From contig NC_014501.1 in assembly GCF_000147335.1 (NCBI RefSeq), forward strand, positions 1,813,501 through 1,877,500: a DNA stretch of 64,000 bases. The letters are read 5' to 3'. The position numbers were made by a program, and so were the translations under genes. The DNA comes from Gloeothece verrucosa PCC 7822. Lineage in GTDB: Bacteria; Cyanobacteriota; Cyanobacteriia; Cyanobacteriales; Microcystaceae. Below the pieces are notes generated by a model, which worked only from the letters and a program-made list of their open reading frames with translations, was not told the origin of the DNA and ran no database searches. This document shows positions 26,788 through 35,813 of this stretch, piece by piece. Every line of letters starts with the position of its first letter. The stretch's first letter is position 1.

Positions 26788-27393
26788 ATGCGCTCCTACG
26801 TTCAAACACCTTTATCCACCGTTGACCCAAAAGACTGGCCCTTGGTTCAATTCCCTGAACCGCAACAGTTAGATAATATTAGAGCTTACTTAGATCTGAT
26901 TTTACTGGCCCTAGAAGCTTTGGCCAAAATCGACTCGGATACCATTCTAAACACAGCACAGGAATTAAGTTTAGAGTCCATCTTCAGCGATCACATAGCT
27001 CTGTGGCAACTTCGCGCCGCTAACCCCTTACGTAAAAATTCAGGTGAACGGAAAAACCTCAACGTCGAAGAAGCCAGGGCATTAGTCTTGATTATTTCTC
27101 ATCTGGCTAAACAACATCAAGAATTGATTCGCCGTGCCGTTTCTCTGCTAGAACAAACCGTAGCTGACAATAAAGACCCTCATCATAGCGCTTTGTTAAG
27201 CGATTATCTGGATATTTTTAGTAAGTTGTATCAAGAACGCATGGAAAACAGCGAGAATGTCTCGCCCCAACAACTGTTCTCACTCGCTTATAAACTTCTG
27301 GTTGATTTACTGTTTTATAGCGGTTTTAACGGCTATCGTCGCCTTTGGTTAGCCCTGTTAAATCAACGTTTTATGGGAGTCATGACTCATTAG
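26788..27393 (+). CDS. DUF3038-type cyanobacterial protein
   Basis: 201 residues, helical, without membrane segments. Features include FPEPQQLDNIRAYLDLILLALEALAKI and NVEEARALVLIISHLAKQHQELIRRAV and a C-terminal YKLLVDLLFYSGFNGYRRLW. The composition and pairing with the following gene fit the DUF3038/DUF4335 pair conserved in cyanobacteria. The stop codon is 53 bases before the next gene. No function is known. Confidence 0.72.
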   Translation: MRSYVQTPLSTVDPKDWPLVQFPEPQQLDNIRAYLDLILLALEALAKIDSDTILNTAQELSLESIFSDHIALWQLRAANPLRKNSGERKNLNVEEARALVLIISHLAKQHQELIRRAVSLLEQTVADNKDPHHSALLSDYLDIFSKLYQERMENSENVSPQQLFSLAYKLLVDLLFYSGFNGYRRLWLALLNQRFMGVMTH

Positions 27394-27446
27394 TCTTGTC
27401 CTTTTCTGCTGCCGGTTTTCCCTTTCAGTTGTGAAAAATTAAAAAG

Positions 27447-29084
27447 ATGTTATTCTCTAATTCCCTGATCCGACGCTACACACCCCCGACTTGTACCCTA
27501 GAAATTTGGGGTAGACGTTCTTGGCTATCTTTGTGGAAAACTCATAATCCCATTATTGATTTTAAGTTTAAACTCCTGTTCGATGACCCTAAAATCCTTG
27601 ATGAGCAACAAGTCATTTTAGAAGGAGATCGCGGTGAACTTCAACTTCTGTGTGATCGAGTCAGCAGTTATGTACAAAATTTGCTGACCTCCTCCCCAAG
27701 CAATTTATCCTTAATTTCAGCAAAAGCGGTCATTCCCTATTATGTAGGAAATTCAACCTTAAATGTTGAGCCTCAAGAAGCCCTAGTCAACGGCACACCC
27801 GAAAAGAGTCTTCCAACAGAGTTAAAAGTAATTGACTCAAAAAGCGTGGAGGGTAGCAATCATTCGGCTTTATCCTTAACGATACTGCCTTCATTAACCC
27901 CCAAAGGCTTACTCACTCATGAACTCGACTGTAGCCTACTGATCACGAATCAGAACAAAAGCGAAGTTCTCTTGAGTATCTCTCAATTATTCGATTTAGC
28001 CAATGCTTTAGAAGAATATAGTCTAGAGGCAGAAAGTTCTCCCAATTTAGAAAAGGTCAAACCGACTAAAAAAATTGTTATTTGGGCCATAACCGCGCTA
28101 GTAGCCCTCGTAGCAGTGGGTATTCCAACGGTAGGAATCAAATGGTATCGTTCCCTATCCCAAGAAACGGCTCTTGATGAGCCTTCCCCCTCATCGGGTC
28201 AATCTACCATTAAAGATATTTTACCTCCTGTTCCTTTACCCCCTTCTAATACCTCTGTTCCCTCCCCCATCTTAGCCCCATCTTTAGCACAACAAAAAAA
28301 ATTACCCCCACCCCCCGGAGTCGGACAAGCTACCCCACCGTCTCGTAACCCCTCTATTGCTTTAGTCACCCCTCCAAAAAATGTTCTGCCTCCGACACCG
28401 GTAGTCCCCTCTGCCCCCCAGAGAAACACCATCGTTTTAACCCCTAATCTTCCTGCCACTCCTTCTTCTTCTAGTGCCGCTAGTGGGGCACAAGTGCGCG
28501 ATCCCAGTGCGGAACTCGTTCGGTCCCCCAGTCTATCGACTTTACCCACTCCCCCAAGACCTAACTCCATCCCCACCCTATCTAATACTCCCACTCAAAG
28601 TGCTAATACGGCTTACTCGATGCCCTATAGCACGGCCGTTCCCACGCTGCCGAAATTACCCAATCTACCCTCACAAACCGCGACCCTACCTTCTCAACAA
28701 TCTCAGTCTCAGTTGGCGGCTAATTTGCCTCACAATCAAAACAACGCCGCTTTATTGGATACTATTCCTCAAGTGACAGAGGTTAGAGAATATTTTCAAC
28801 AGCGATGGCAACCTCCAGCAAATTTAAAACATACCTTGGAATATCGTTTAGTTTTAAATTCAGATGGCTCTATCGGGCGTATTATTCCGCTAGGTAGAAC
28901 GGCGAATATTTATCTAGATCGTACCTATATGCCCTTATTGAATGAACCCTTTGTCTCTCCTCCTCCTGAGAGCGTAAAAAACCCCCAAATCCGTCTCGTT
29001 TTAAGTCCTGATAAAACGGTGAAAACCTTTTTAGAAGATAATCAGGAGCCGCTAGAGGCGCAAAACCCTTCCCCTGTACAATAG
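27447..29084 (+). CDS. DUF4335-type cyanobacterial protein
   Basis: 545 residues. Residues 1-195 are globular (LIRRYTPPTCTLEIWGRRSW at the start, LLTHELDCSLLI, LSISQLFDLANALEEY). A membrane helix follows at about 211-235. Then comes a Pro/Ser/Thr-rich low-complexity stretch of about 220 residues and a small C-terminal domain (REYFQQRWQPPANLKHTLEYRLVLNSDGS). Within the low-complexity part the peptide DPSAELVRSPS is encoded by the 26-base dispersed repeat at 28506-28531. The gene probably shares a transcript with the DUF3038 gene. Envelope-associated role possible, unproven. Confidence 0.75.
   Translation: MLFSNSLIRRYTPPTCTLEIWGRRSWLSLWKTHNPIIDFKFKLLFDDPKILDEQQVILEGDRGELQLLCDRVSSYVQNLLTSSPSNLSLISAKAVIPYYVGNSTLNVEPQEALVNGTPEKSLPTELKVIDSKSVEGSNHSALSLTILPSLTPKGLLTHELDCSLLITNQNKSEVLLSISQLFDLANALEEYSLEAESSPNLEKVKPTKKIVIWAITALVALVAVGIPTVGIKWYRSLSQETALDEPSPSSGQSTIKDILPPVPLPPSNTSVPSPILAPSLAQQKKLPPPPGVGQATPPSRNPSIALVTPPKNVLPPTPVVPSAPQRNTIVLTPNLPATPSSSSAASGAQVRDPSAELVRSPSLSTLPTPPRPNSIPTLSNTPTQSANTAYSMPYSTAVPTLPKLPNLPSQTATLPSQQSQSQLAANLPHNQNNAALLDTIPQVTEVREYFQQRWQPPANLKHTLEYRLVLNSDGSIGRIIPLGRTANIYLDRTYMPLLNEPFVSPPPESVKNPQIRLVLSPDKTVKTFLEDNQEPLEAQNPSPVQ
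28506..28531 (+). repeat. Dispersed coding-region repeat, copy 2
   Basis: Twenty-six bases starting AGTGCGGAACTCGTTC and ending GGTCCCCCAG are identical, in reverse complement, to 62688-62713, and sixteen bases match 6630-6645. Here it encodes SAELVRSP within the low-complexity region of the DUF4335 protein. Confidence 0.75.
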
Positions 29085-29223
29085 TCATGAATCATTCCTC
29101 AGCTATCACGCTTAACGGTTAACTCTTGTTCATGCTACTTTGTACTAGCCTTGAGAATGTTTACCCAAAGCCTTAAACTAGAGGTCTGCATTATGTATTG
29201 AAGTTGACATTTAGGGTTAGATT

Positions 29224-29949
29224 GTGCGAAAAATTATTATTGCCGGTAACTGGAAAATGTACAAGACTCAAGCAGAAGCTTTAGAGTTTGTGCAAACATT
29301 TAAATCCAAAGTAGACAATACAAACGAATCTAGAGAAATTGTCCTCTGTGCCCCGTTTACAACTTTAGGAGCCATGTCTAAAAATTTACATGGGAGCCGC
29401 ATTAGGTTAGGGGCACAAAATATCCACTGGGAAGATGCCGGTGCTTATACAGGTGAAATTGCAGGACCTATGCTTACCGAAATCGGGGTTAATTACGTGA
29501 TTATTGGTCACAGCGAACGCCGCCAGTATTTCGGAGAAACCGATGAAACTGTCAATTTACGACTCCTTGCCGCTCAAAAACATGGCTTGATTCCTATTCT
29601 GTGCGTCGGGGAATCTAAATCACAACGAGATGCCGGTGAAACCGAAAAGATTATCATTAATCAATTAAAACGAGATTTGGTAGATGTAGATCAAAATAAT
29701 CTCGTGATTGCTTATGAACCTATCTGGGCCATTGGAACCGGTGACACTTGTGAATCCACTGAAGCTAACCGAGTGATTGGTTTAATTCGAGAGCAGTTGA
29801 CCAATAAAAATGTTCCGATTCAGTATGGCGGCTCCGTTAAACCCAATAATATTGATGAAATTATGAAACAATCGGAAATAGATGGGGCTTTAGTCGGGGG
29901 AGCTAGTTTAGATCCGGCAGATTTTGCTAGTATTGTTAATTATCAATAG
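29224..29949 (+). CDS. tpiA: Triosephosphate isomerase
   Basis: 241 residues, starting with GTG. It interconverts dihydroxyacetone phosphate and glyceraldehyde 3-phosphate in the Calvin cycle and glycolysis. GNWKMYKT supplies the catalytic Lys, [13 protein letters not shown] the catalytic His, [15 protein letters not shown] the catalytic Glu and phosphate loop, and [11 protein letters not shown] / [11 protein letters not shown] the C-terminal phosphate grip. Full length. It stands alone between the DUF4335 gene and mnmE. Confidence 0.97.
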   Translation: MRKIIIAGNWKMYKTQAEALEFVQTFKSKVDNTNESREIVLCAPFTTLGAMSKNLHGSRIRLGAQNIHWEDAGAYTGEIAGPMLTEIGVNYVIIGHSERRQYFGETDETVNLRLLAAQKHGLIPILCVGESKSQRDAGETEKIIINQLKRDLVDVDQNNLVIAYEPIWAIGTGDTCESTEANRVIGLIREQLTNKNVPIQYGGSVKPNNIDEIMKQSEIDGALVGGASLDPADFASIVNYQ

Positions 29950-30044
29950 TTAATGGTCATTATCATTCGCTGAATCTTCTCCTATACCCCACGCCGTATC
30001 CTTACTTAAAAACCGACCAGGAATCGACGTGAGACAGTACCCCA

Positions 30045-30064
30045 GTGGCGAATTATTTCGCCAC
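30045..30064. terminator. Hairpin GTGGCGAA-TTAT-TTCGCCAC downstream of tpiA
   Basis: Eight perfect pairs with a four-base loop, about 95 bases after the tpiA stop and 73 before mnmE. There is no T-run, so it may be a processing hairpin or factor-dependent stop rather than an intrinsic terminator. Confidence 0.4.
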
Positions 30065-30136
30065 CCACCCCTCATGAATTGTGGCAGGCACAACAACAGT
30101 AACAGTGTAAAAAGATCTGTCTAAATTTAATCATAA

Positions 30137-31513
30137 ATGTCTATCATTCCCGGAGAAACCATTGCCGCTATCGCTACTGCTATTGTCCCCCAACAGGGCA
30201 GTATTGGGATTGTACGCTTATCGGGGACTCTTGCCTTAGCCATTGCCCGTACTGTATTTTATGCTCCCGGCAAACAAGCTTGGGAAACTCACCGCATTCT
30301 TTACGGCTATATCCGCCATCCTCAAAGCGGACAACTGATAGACGAAGCGTTATTATTATTGATGCTTGCTCCCCGTTCCTATACTAAAGAAGATGTGATC
30401 GAATTTCACTGTCATGGGGGCATTATTCCCGTTCAACAAGTTCTACAATTATGTTTAGAAAATGGGGCAAGATTGGCTCAACCAGGCGAATTTACCCTGC
30501 GGGCTTTTCTCAATGGACGACTTGATTTAACTCAAGCGGAAAGTGTTGCAGAATTAGTTAATTCTCAGTCTGTACAAGCTTCTCAAATTGCCCTAGCTGG
30601 GTTACAAGGAAAACTCGCTCATCCTATCCGTCAACTGCGTTCGAATTGTTTAGATATTTTGGCTGAGGTAGAAGCGAGGATCGATTTTGAGGAAGATTTA
30701 CCGCCTTTAAATGAAGATGAAATTAAACAACATCTAGCGGCTGTATTAATTGAAGTTAACCAGATTTTAGCTACTGCTGATCGAGGAGAATTACTCCGTA
30801 GCGGCTTAAAAGTGGCGATTGTTGGTCGTCCTAATGTGGGAAAATCAAGTTTATTAAATGCTTGGAGTCGCAGTGATCGCGCTATTGTTACCGATTTGCC
30901 TGGAACTACTCGCGATGTAGTTGAATCTCAATTGGTAGTCGGAGGAATTCCTATTCAAGTTTTAGATACAGCAGGTATACGCGAAACAGATGACCGGGTA
31001 GAAAAAATTGGGGTTGAGCGATCGCGTCATGCGGCTGAAGCGGCTGATTTAATTTTACTCACTATTGATGCTCAAACGGGATGGACTCCTGAAGATGAAC
31101 AAATTTATCAACAAGTTAAACATCGTCCTCTCATTTTAGTCATTAATAAAACTGATCTTCAAGAAGCTAAATCTGTTAATTATCCCTCAGATATTACTTC
31201 TGTTGTTGAGACGGTAGCGGCTAAAAATGAGGGAATTGATCAATTAGAGAAAATTATTCTCAACAGTGTTCAAAGTGGTCATCTAACAGTGACTAATTTG
31301 GAAATTGCTATTAATCAACGACAAGCGGCAGCACTCACCCAGGCTTCACTTTCCTTGCAGCAAGTACAAGAGACGATCAACAATCAATTGCCCCTAGACT
31401 TTTGGACAATTGATTTACGCAGCGCTATCCAAGCTTTAGGCGAAATTACAGGAGAAGAAGTGACAGAATCGGTATTAGATCGCATTTTTAGCCGCTTTTG
31501 TCTCGGAAAATAG
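30137..31513 (+). CDS. mnmE: tRNA modification GTPase MnmE
   Basis: 458 residues. MnmE with MnmG makes the 5-(carboxymethyl)aminomethyl modification of wobble uridine. The N-terminal folate-binding domain has [23 protein letters not shown] and [14 protein letters not shown]. The G domain has [15 protein letters not shown] (P-loop, about residue 230), [21 protein letters not shown] and INKTDL. The C-terminus FSRFCLGK carries the CxGK motif with the functional Cys. Complete and of standard length. The ATG follows the weak leader ATCATAA. Confidence 0.98.
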   Translation: MSIIPGETIAAIATAIVPQQGSIGIVRLSGTLALAIARTVFYAPGKQAWETHRILYGYIRHPQSGQLIDEALLLLMLAPRSYTKEDVIEFHCHGGIIPVQQVLQLCLENGARLAQPGEFTLRAFLNGRLDLTQAESVAELVNSQSVQASQIALAGLQGKLAHPIRQLRSNCLDILAEVEARIDFEEDLPPLNEDEIKQHLAAVLIEVNQILATADRGELLRSGLKVAIVGRPNVGKSSLLNAWSRSDRAIVTDLPGTTRDVVESQLVVGGIPIQVLDTAGIRETDDRVEKIGVERSRHAAEAADLILLTIDAQTGWTPEDEQIYQQVKHRPLILVINKTDLQEAKSVNYPSDITSVVETVAAKNEGIDQLEKIILNSVQSGHLTVTNLEIAINQRQAAALTQASLSLQQVQETINNQLPLDFWTIDLRSAIQALGEITGEEVTESVLDRIFSRFCLGK

Positions 31514-31570
31514 AAATTTATCGATTGAGTAATTGTACTTAAAAAACTCGCGTTTAGTTTCAGATTATCT

Positions 31571-31815
31571 TCATCAAATCTTTAATAAAAAAAATTGATT
31601 TTCAGAAATTATACGCTTGTGTTTAAGACCAAACTCGAGTAAGAGTTCAGAACCACTTTATCAAATCTTTAATAAAAAAAATTGAATTTCAGAAATTATA
31701 CGCTTGTGCTTAAGACCAAACTCGAGTAAAGTCTTATAATCACTTAATTAAATTTTTACTATGAAAAACTAAGTTACGAAATTATACGGTTGTGTTTAAA
31801 GCTAAACTACAGTGA
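31571..31815. repeat. Tandem array of an 86-87-bp unit, about three copies
   Basis: The core GAAATTATACGCTTGTGTTT plus about 18 further bases (AAGACCAAACTCGAGTAA) begins at 31605, 31692 and 31778. The first two units are nearly identical, including ATCAAATCTTTAATAAAA before the core; the third has diverged. The array fills most of the 520-base gap between mnmE and the 66-residue ORF. No open frame runs through it. Confidence 0.85.
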
Positions 31816-32033
31816 AAATAACAATAGACTGACTATAGATAACTCACCTAAATTAACTTAATAATTTAGCTAACTTGACATTTGAATTAATCAGATGTTT
31901 ATTAAATAGTCATTTATTTATTAAATTATCCGCTTATATTGAAGCGTCTATTTTTTCTAGCTTAAAAAAAGATTCAAAACGGTATTAATAATTTCTTGGT
32001 AATAAGAAGTTTTGTATAAATAATACATAAGCC

Positions 32034-32234
32034 ATGAAAGATAAAACATTACAACCTTTAGTATGGTTAGGTAATATATTTATTATTTCTCTGCTTTTAT
32101 ATATGGTTAAAAGTAGCTTAAGAATTGACATAAATCCTAATTGTCATGCGGAGGAATGGATTTTTGGCAGTTGTAAATCTCAAGCAGTAGAAAATGAAAA
32201 TCGAATAAATTTGGTTGAAGATTCTCACCAATAA
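32034..32234 (+). CDS. Small single-span membrane protein, unknown
   Basis: 66 residues. One membrane helix at about 10-27 (VWLGNIFIISLLLYMVKSSL) is followed by a short polar tail with two Cys and one His (NCHAEEWIFGSCKS). The ATG follows AAGCC rather than a clear ribosome site. It lies downstream of the 86-bp tandem array, which may be its leader. I do not recognise the family; it could be a spurious ORF. Confidence 0.4.
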   Translation: MKDKTLQPLVWLGNIFIISLLLYMVKSSLRIDINPNCHAEEWIFGSCKSQAVENENRINLVEDSHQ

Positions 32235-32329
32235 AGATAATCCACCAGAAAACGGCTTAAATTGCTGAGAAAATCGATAAAATAACGATGAGTGATTGAT
32301 CTGTAACTGTTCACCCATCGTTTTTTAGC

Positions 32330-32848
32330 CTAATTTTTAGGAGCAACACGACGAATTTCTGAATAAAAAGCCGTTTGGCTAAAACCATTGGCACCTTTAA
32401 TCAGACTATTGCGTAACCGTAAATTAGGAGTAGCAAACCAGACTCGTTCCTCAAAATAGGTATCGGCCTCTTCTACAATTAAGGTCAAGGCTTGATCATT
32501 ACCTAAACTATAACGACCTAAGAAAGATTGAGATTTGCCTTTCTGTAACAGCTTACCTGTGAGAGGATGATCTCTATCAGGAATCCAAACAACCACTGTA
32601 GAGCCACTTTGCTTAGGTTTACCCCAGTCTACAGAATTATCCCAACTGGTTTTTAAGCCGCCTAGGGTTGAACTGGGGTCAATTTGGTAGTGTTCACACA
32701 GTTTAAGCACTTCTGGGTGATCTACAGATAAACTTTCTATGGTAATTTCCGACTTGCTATTTTCAATTTTCTTTTTTTCTAATTGATAGCTCGTGCGTAA
32801 AGCAAACCATTTATCAACCCATAAATCTAAAAACTCTTTAATCTCCAT
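32330..32848 (-). CDS. CpcS/CpeS-family phycobiliprotein lyase
   Basis: 172 residues, the usual size of the lipocalin-fold S-type bilin lyases. These attach phycobilins to a Cys of phycobiliprotein beta/allophycocyanin subunits. Recognisable are FLDLWVDKWFALRTSYQL at the N-terminus, KTSWDN in the barrel, ALTLIVEEADTYFEERVWFATPNLRLRNSLI (the strongly conserved E-R-x-W-F-A-x-P-N-L-R-L-R signature) and AFYSEIRR at the C-terminus. It may be CpcS or its partner CpcU; sequence reading alone does not separate them. The HEAT-repeat gene lies 88 bases upstream on the same strand. Confidence 0.85.
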   Translation of the reverse strand: MEIKEFLDLWVDKWFALRTSYQLEKKKIENSKSEITIESLSVDHPEVLKLCEHYQIDPSSTLGGLKTSWDNSVDWGKPKQSGSTVVVWIPDRDHPLTGKLLQKGKSQSFLGRYSLGNDQALTLIVEEADTYFEERVWFATPNLRLRNSLIKGANGFSQTAFYSEIRRVAPKN

Positions 32849-32936
32849 GAATTTTCCAACAATCCTTTGCCGTTAGTCTGACTCTGCCCGAATTATTTGT
32901 TTCCTTTCTTCAATTGTACGCCATGATCTAACTTGG

Positions 32937-33608
32937 TTAAGCCGAAGCTTCAAGACGTTGAAGAGATAGAGTCGCGGCTTGACTCACTTGAGGATGAGCA
33001 TCTTTTGAAAGAAATTTGAGTGCTGAAATACTTTTTTGAGTTTTCAGATTCCCCAATGCTTCAGCTAACCGTTGTCTAATTAACCAGTCTGGGGAGTCGA
33101 CAAAATTAAGGATTTTATCGACAGCATCAGTCGCTCTAATTTCTCCTAAAGCCGCGATCGCCGCTTGTTGAATTACCGCTTCTTGAGTGTTTAAAGCTTC
33201 CAACAGGACTTCTTTAGCACGAATATCCTGTAAATTTCCCAAAGACACAGCCGCACTAAAGCGTACTAACCATTCTGTATCTTCATAAAATGCCCGTACT
33301 AGCGGCTCAAAAGCTCTAGCATCCGCTAAATAACCTAATGCTCCGGCTGCATCCGCGCGAATTCCATAATCTGGATCGGTTTCTAGCAGTTTGACTAAAA
33401 TCGGGTAACATTCCTCTGTCTGTTTCACGCCCAAGGCAAAAACTGCCATTGAACGCACCGGCAGCATCTCATCGTCTAAAACTTTTTTAATGAGGGGTAC
33501 AGCATCCTCTGCCGGCACTTCCCGCAAAGAAGCTAGGGCTAATAGGCGATCACGCGAGTTAGGACTTTCTAGTTGAGTAGCAATTTGTTCTAAACTTAGC
33601 TGGCTCAT
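32937..33608 (-). CDS. HEAT-repeat protein, NblB/CpcE-like
   Basis: 223 residues made of about six HEAT/PBS-lyase-type repeats: AVPLIKKVLDDEMLPVRSMAVFALG, CYPILVKLLETDPDYGIRADAAGALG, AFEPLVRAFYEDTEWLVRFSAAVSLG and so on. The repeats resemble those of the E/F-type bilin lyases and of NblB, a protein linked to phycobilisome turnover. Position next to a CpcS-type lyase supports a phycobilisome role. No signal or membrane segment. The assignment to NblB specifically is tentative. Confidence 0.75.
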   Translation of the reverse strand: MSQLSLEQIATQLESPNSRDRLLALASLREVPAEDAVPLIKKVLDDEMLPVRSMAVFALGVKQTEECYPILVKLLETDPDYGIRADAAGALGYLADARAFEPLVRAFYEDTEWLVRFSAAVSLGNLQDIRAKEVLLEALNTQEAVIQQAAIAALGEIRATDAVDKILNFVDSPDWLIRQRLAEALGNLKTQKSISALKFLSKDAHPQVSQAATLSLQRLEASA

Positions 33609-33762
33609 AAATTTAAGTGCGTTTCTTAATATTTTAAAGCAAAAAATTGATTACCCAACTCCAACCTCTAGTAACATCGGAGAAAAAATCATCGCGCTTT
33701 AGATAGAGTATGATGAAAATAATCAGTTATAGCCCATTGTAAACAAAACTACTTATCAACTT

Positions 33763-34293
33763 ATGCTATCGTTTACTAAAAATGAAAATACTACTATTGA
33801 CCCAGATTGGAGTCGTGAAAAAATTTACAAATGGTGGTCTCCAGGCCGTCAACTGCTTAAGTCAATTCGCCAATATCAAAAGTGGAAAACTAAGGGCGGT
33901 GTATTGGGCAATTTAATCTCAAAATATTATGTCTTAACCCATCGTTTTTGGAGTGTTGTTAGTGGAGCAGATATTCCTCTTAATTGTCAGTTAGGAGGTG
34001 GGCTACTGCTTCTTCACCCTCAAGGGATTGTTATTCATCCAGAAGCTGTGATTGGTGTAAACTGTGCAATATTCCAGCAAGTGACTATTGTCAAAAGCGT
34101 GAAAATTGGTCATGGCGTACTAATAGGCGCTGGAGCTAAAATTTTGTCGAACGCCACTATTGGTGATTATGCTAAAGTGGGTGCTAATGCTGTTGTCTTA
34201 AACAATTCTTACATCCCACCAAAAGCCACTGCCGTTGGTATACCGGCCAGAATTATCCTCCCCTCTGACCAATCCTTTCTAGACTCGCAGTAA
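33763..34293 (+). CDS. Hexapeptide-repeat acyltransferase (serine acetyltransferase-like)
   Basis: 176 residues. After a basic helical N-terminus (WSPGRQLLKSIRQYQKWKT) comes a left-handed beta-helix with hexapeptide repeats: IPLNCQLGGGLLLLHPQGIVIHPEAVIGVNCAIFQQVTI, then IGHGVLIGAGAKILSNATIGDYAKVGANAVV. The LLHPQGIVIHP segment matches the active-site His region of CysE-type serine O-acetyltransferases, but the CysE N-terminal domain is much reduced. Short proteins of this type usually acetylate sugars in polysaccharide synthesis. The substrate is not predictable here. Confidence 0.82.
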   Translation: MLSFTKNENTTIDPDWSREKIYKWWSPGRQLLKSIRQYQKWKTKGGVLGNLISKYYVLTHRFWSVVSGADIPLNCQLGGGLLLLHPQGIVIHPEAVIGVNCAIFQQVTIVKSVKIGHGVLIGAGAKILSNATIGDYAKVGANAVVLNNSYIPPKATAVGIPARIILPSDQSFLDSQ

Positions 34294-34339
34294 CAATAAT
34301 TTGCTCAAACCTATAGCAATACTATTTGATGTATAAATA

Positions 34340-34420
34340 ATGACGGGAGCGTGAAAACCCACTCACTTTAGTAATGGGATGAAACGCGACCCGGCAGTTA
34401 AAACTACCGTCAATATTAAG
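34340..34420. other. Non-coding element with two short hairpins
   Basis: Within the 322-base gap, CCCACTCACTTTAGTAATGGG (34358-34378) can fold with CCCA/TGGG ends, and CGGCAGTTAAAACTACCG (34392-34409) forms a second hairpin. The GTTGATGGGATGAAAC-like wording recalls 3' ends of TnpB/IS605-type elements, but no transposase remnant is visible. The remainder of the gap shows nothing I can name. Confidence 0.3.
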
Positions 34421-34615
34421 TCGTATCATATTGAAAATTAGCTTTAATGATAATGGAATACTTCGGAAGTATTAGAAAGAATGTTTAGGGAAAAGTTTCT
34501 TAAAATGATTCTGCCTATAGATGGAAGAAGTAGTTAAGATGAATTAAGTATTGTTAAATTAATAGACAAAACCCTCTTATATGTTGTTTTCATTCCCTAT
34601 TTCAGTCCGAGTAAT

Positions 34616-35719
34616 ATGGCATTAGTGTTGAGTAATAATTTTTTGAATAAGAAAGTATTCATAGATCCATCCGCTGCCTCTCAATTTTTTAACTATATTG
34701 AAGCAGAACAACAATTTATCAAACTTTTAGAAACCGAAAATTTAGACCAACTGGTATATGAAAAACCCGAACTGGTCAGCGAACTTGAAGCCGCGATTAC
34801 TAATGCTTTAACCACTGCTTATAACAACCCTCTTGAGGCAGATAATACAGCCGCAGCACATCTATTTTTACAACGAATTCTCTACCGAATTAATCGCCTT
34901 AACCTATTTTGGTACGATGATTTACAGCACTATAAAAATGAGCGTTCGTTTTATTTACAGTGGGTGCGTAACCGTATTGAGGAAGTATGGCAAGGCTGGG
35001 AATTGTCACATTTAGATGTGGTTCAATTGCAACAAACTGATGTAAAGCAAGCATTGATAGAACGGGGTGAGGCAGATTTAAACCCGCCTATAAGCGAGAA
35101 TAAACGCTATTTACATGAAGAAATTTCTCTAGAAGGTTATCGACATTTGTTAATTATTGCTTCCCTTGATGGGTTAGTGGAAGCAAGTCGTCTATCTAGA
35201 ATTCTTGGCGGTGCTTCTAATGAAGTGCAGGCAACTTTAATTCGGGTATTGTTAGAAGAATACGGTAATGGTCGTCTAAAGCGGAAACATTCTACTTTTT
35301 TTGCCCAAATGATGGCAGAATTGGGCTTAAATACTCAGCCAGAAGCCTATTTACATTCTGTTCCTTGGGAAGTTTTGGCTTGTATTAATCACAATTTCTT
35401 GCTAACTGAATGCAAGCGGCATTTCTTACGCTACAACGGTGGACTGACTTATTTTGAAATTGCTGGCCCTTCTATTTATCAAGATTATATGATGGCTGCC
35501 GAGCGGCTACAACTGTCCGACACGGCGATGGGTTATTGGGAATTGCACATCCGAGAAGATGAACGTCATGGTCAATGGATGTTGCAGGAAGTGGCTTTAC
35601 CTCTAGTGGAAAAATATCCCGAGAATGCTTGGGAGTTGCTACTCGGTTACGACCAAGAAAAATTGATGGGTGATCGCGCTGGTTCTGCGGTTGTTCAAGC
35701 TATCAAACAATTGAATTAA
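34616..35719 (+). CDS. Iron-containing redox (haem-oxygenase-like diiron) protein
   Basis: 367 residues. The C-terminal two thirds are helical, and carry ligands expected of HDO-type diiron enzymes: the EEYGNGRLKRKHS segment (residues about 219-231) with a Glu and a His, and the HIREDERHGQWML segment (about 318-330) with E/D and His. The family includes oxidases that cleave or oxidise fatty acids and amino acids, such as UndA and BesC. The N-terminal 150 residues are an additional helical domain. No membrane segments. The methyltransferase 94 bases downstream on the same strand suggests a two-gene biosynthetic unit. Substrate unknown. Confidence 0.72.
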   Translation: MALVLSNNFLNKKVFIDPSAASQFFNYIEAEQQFIKLLETENLDQLVYEKPELVSELEAAITNALTTAYNNPLEADNTAAAHLFLQRILYRINRLNLFWYDDLQHYKNERSFYLQWVRNRIEEVWQGWELSHLDVVQLQQTDVKQALIERGEADLNPPISENKRYLHEEISLEGYRHLLIIASLDGLVEASRLSRILGGASNEVQATLIRVLLEEYGNGRLKRKHSTFFAQMMAELGLNTQPEAYLHSVPWEVLACINHNFLLTECKRHFLRYNGGLTYFEIAGPSIYQDYMMAAERLQLSDTAMGYWELHIREDERHGQWMLQEVALPLVEKYPENAWELLLGYDQEKLMGDRAGSAVVQAIKQLN

Positions 35720-35813
35720 TCACAATTTTTTAAACTCTATTAATCACAATGACTCTTGGCTCATTGTTGACGGTTTATTGTGTCCTGTTAATCAACACTT
35801 CAAATAAAAACTA

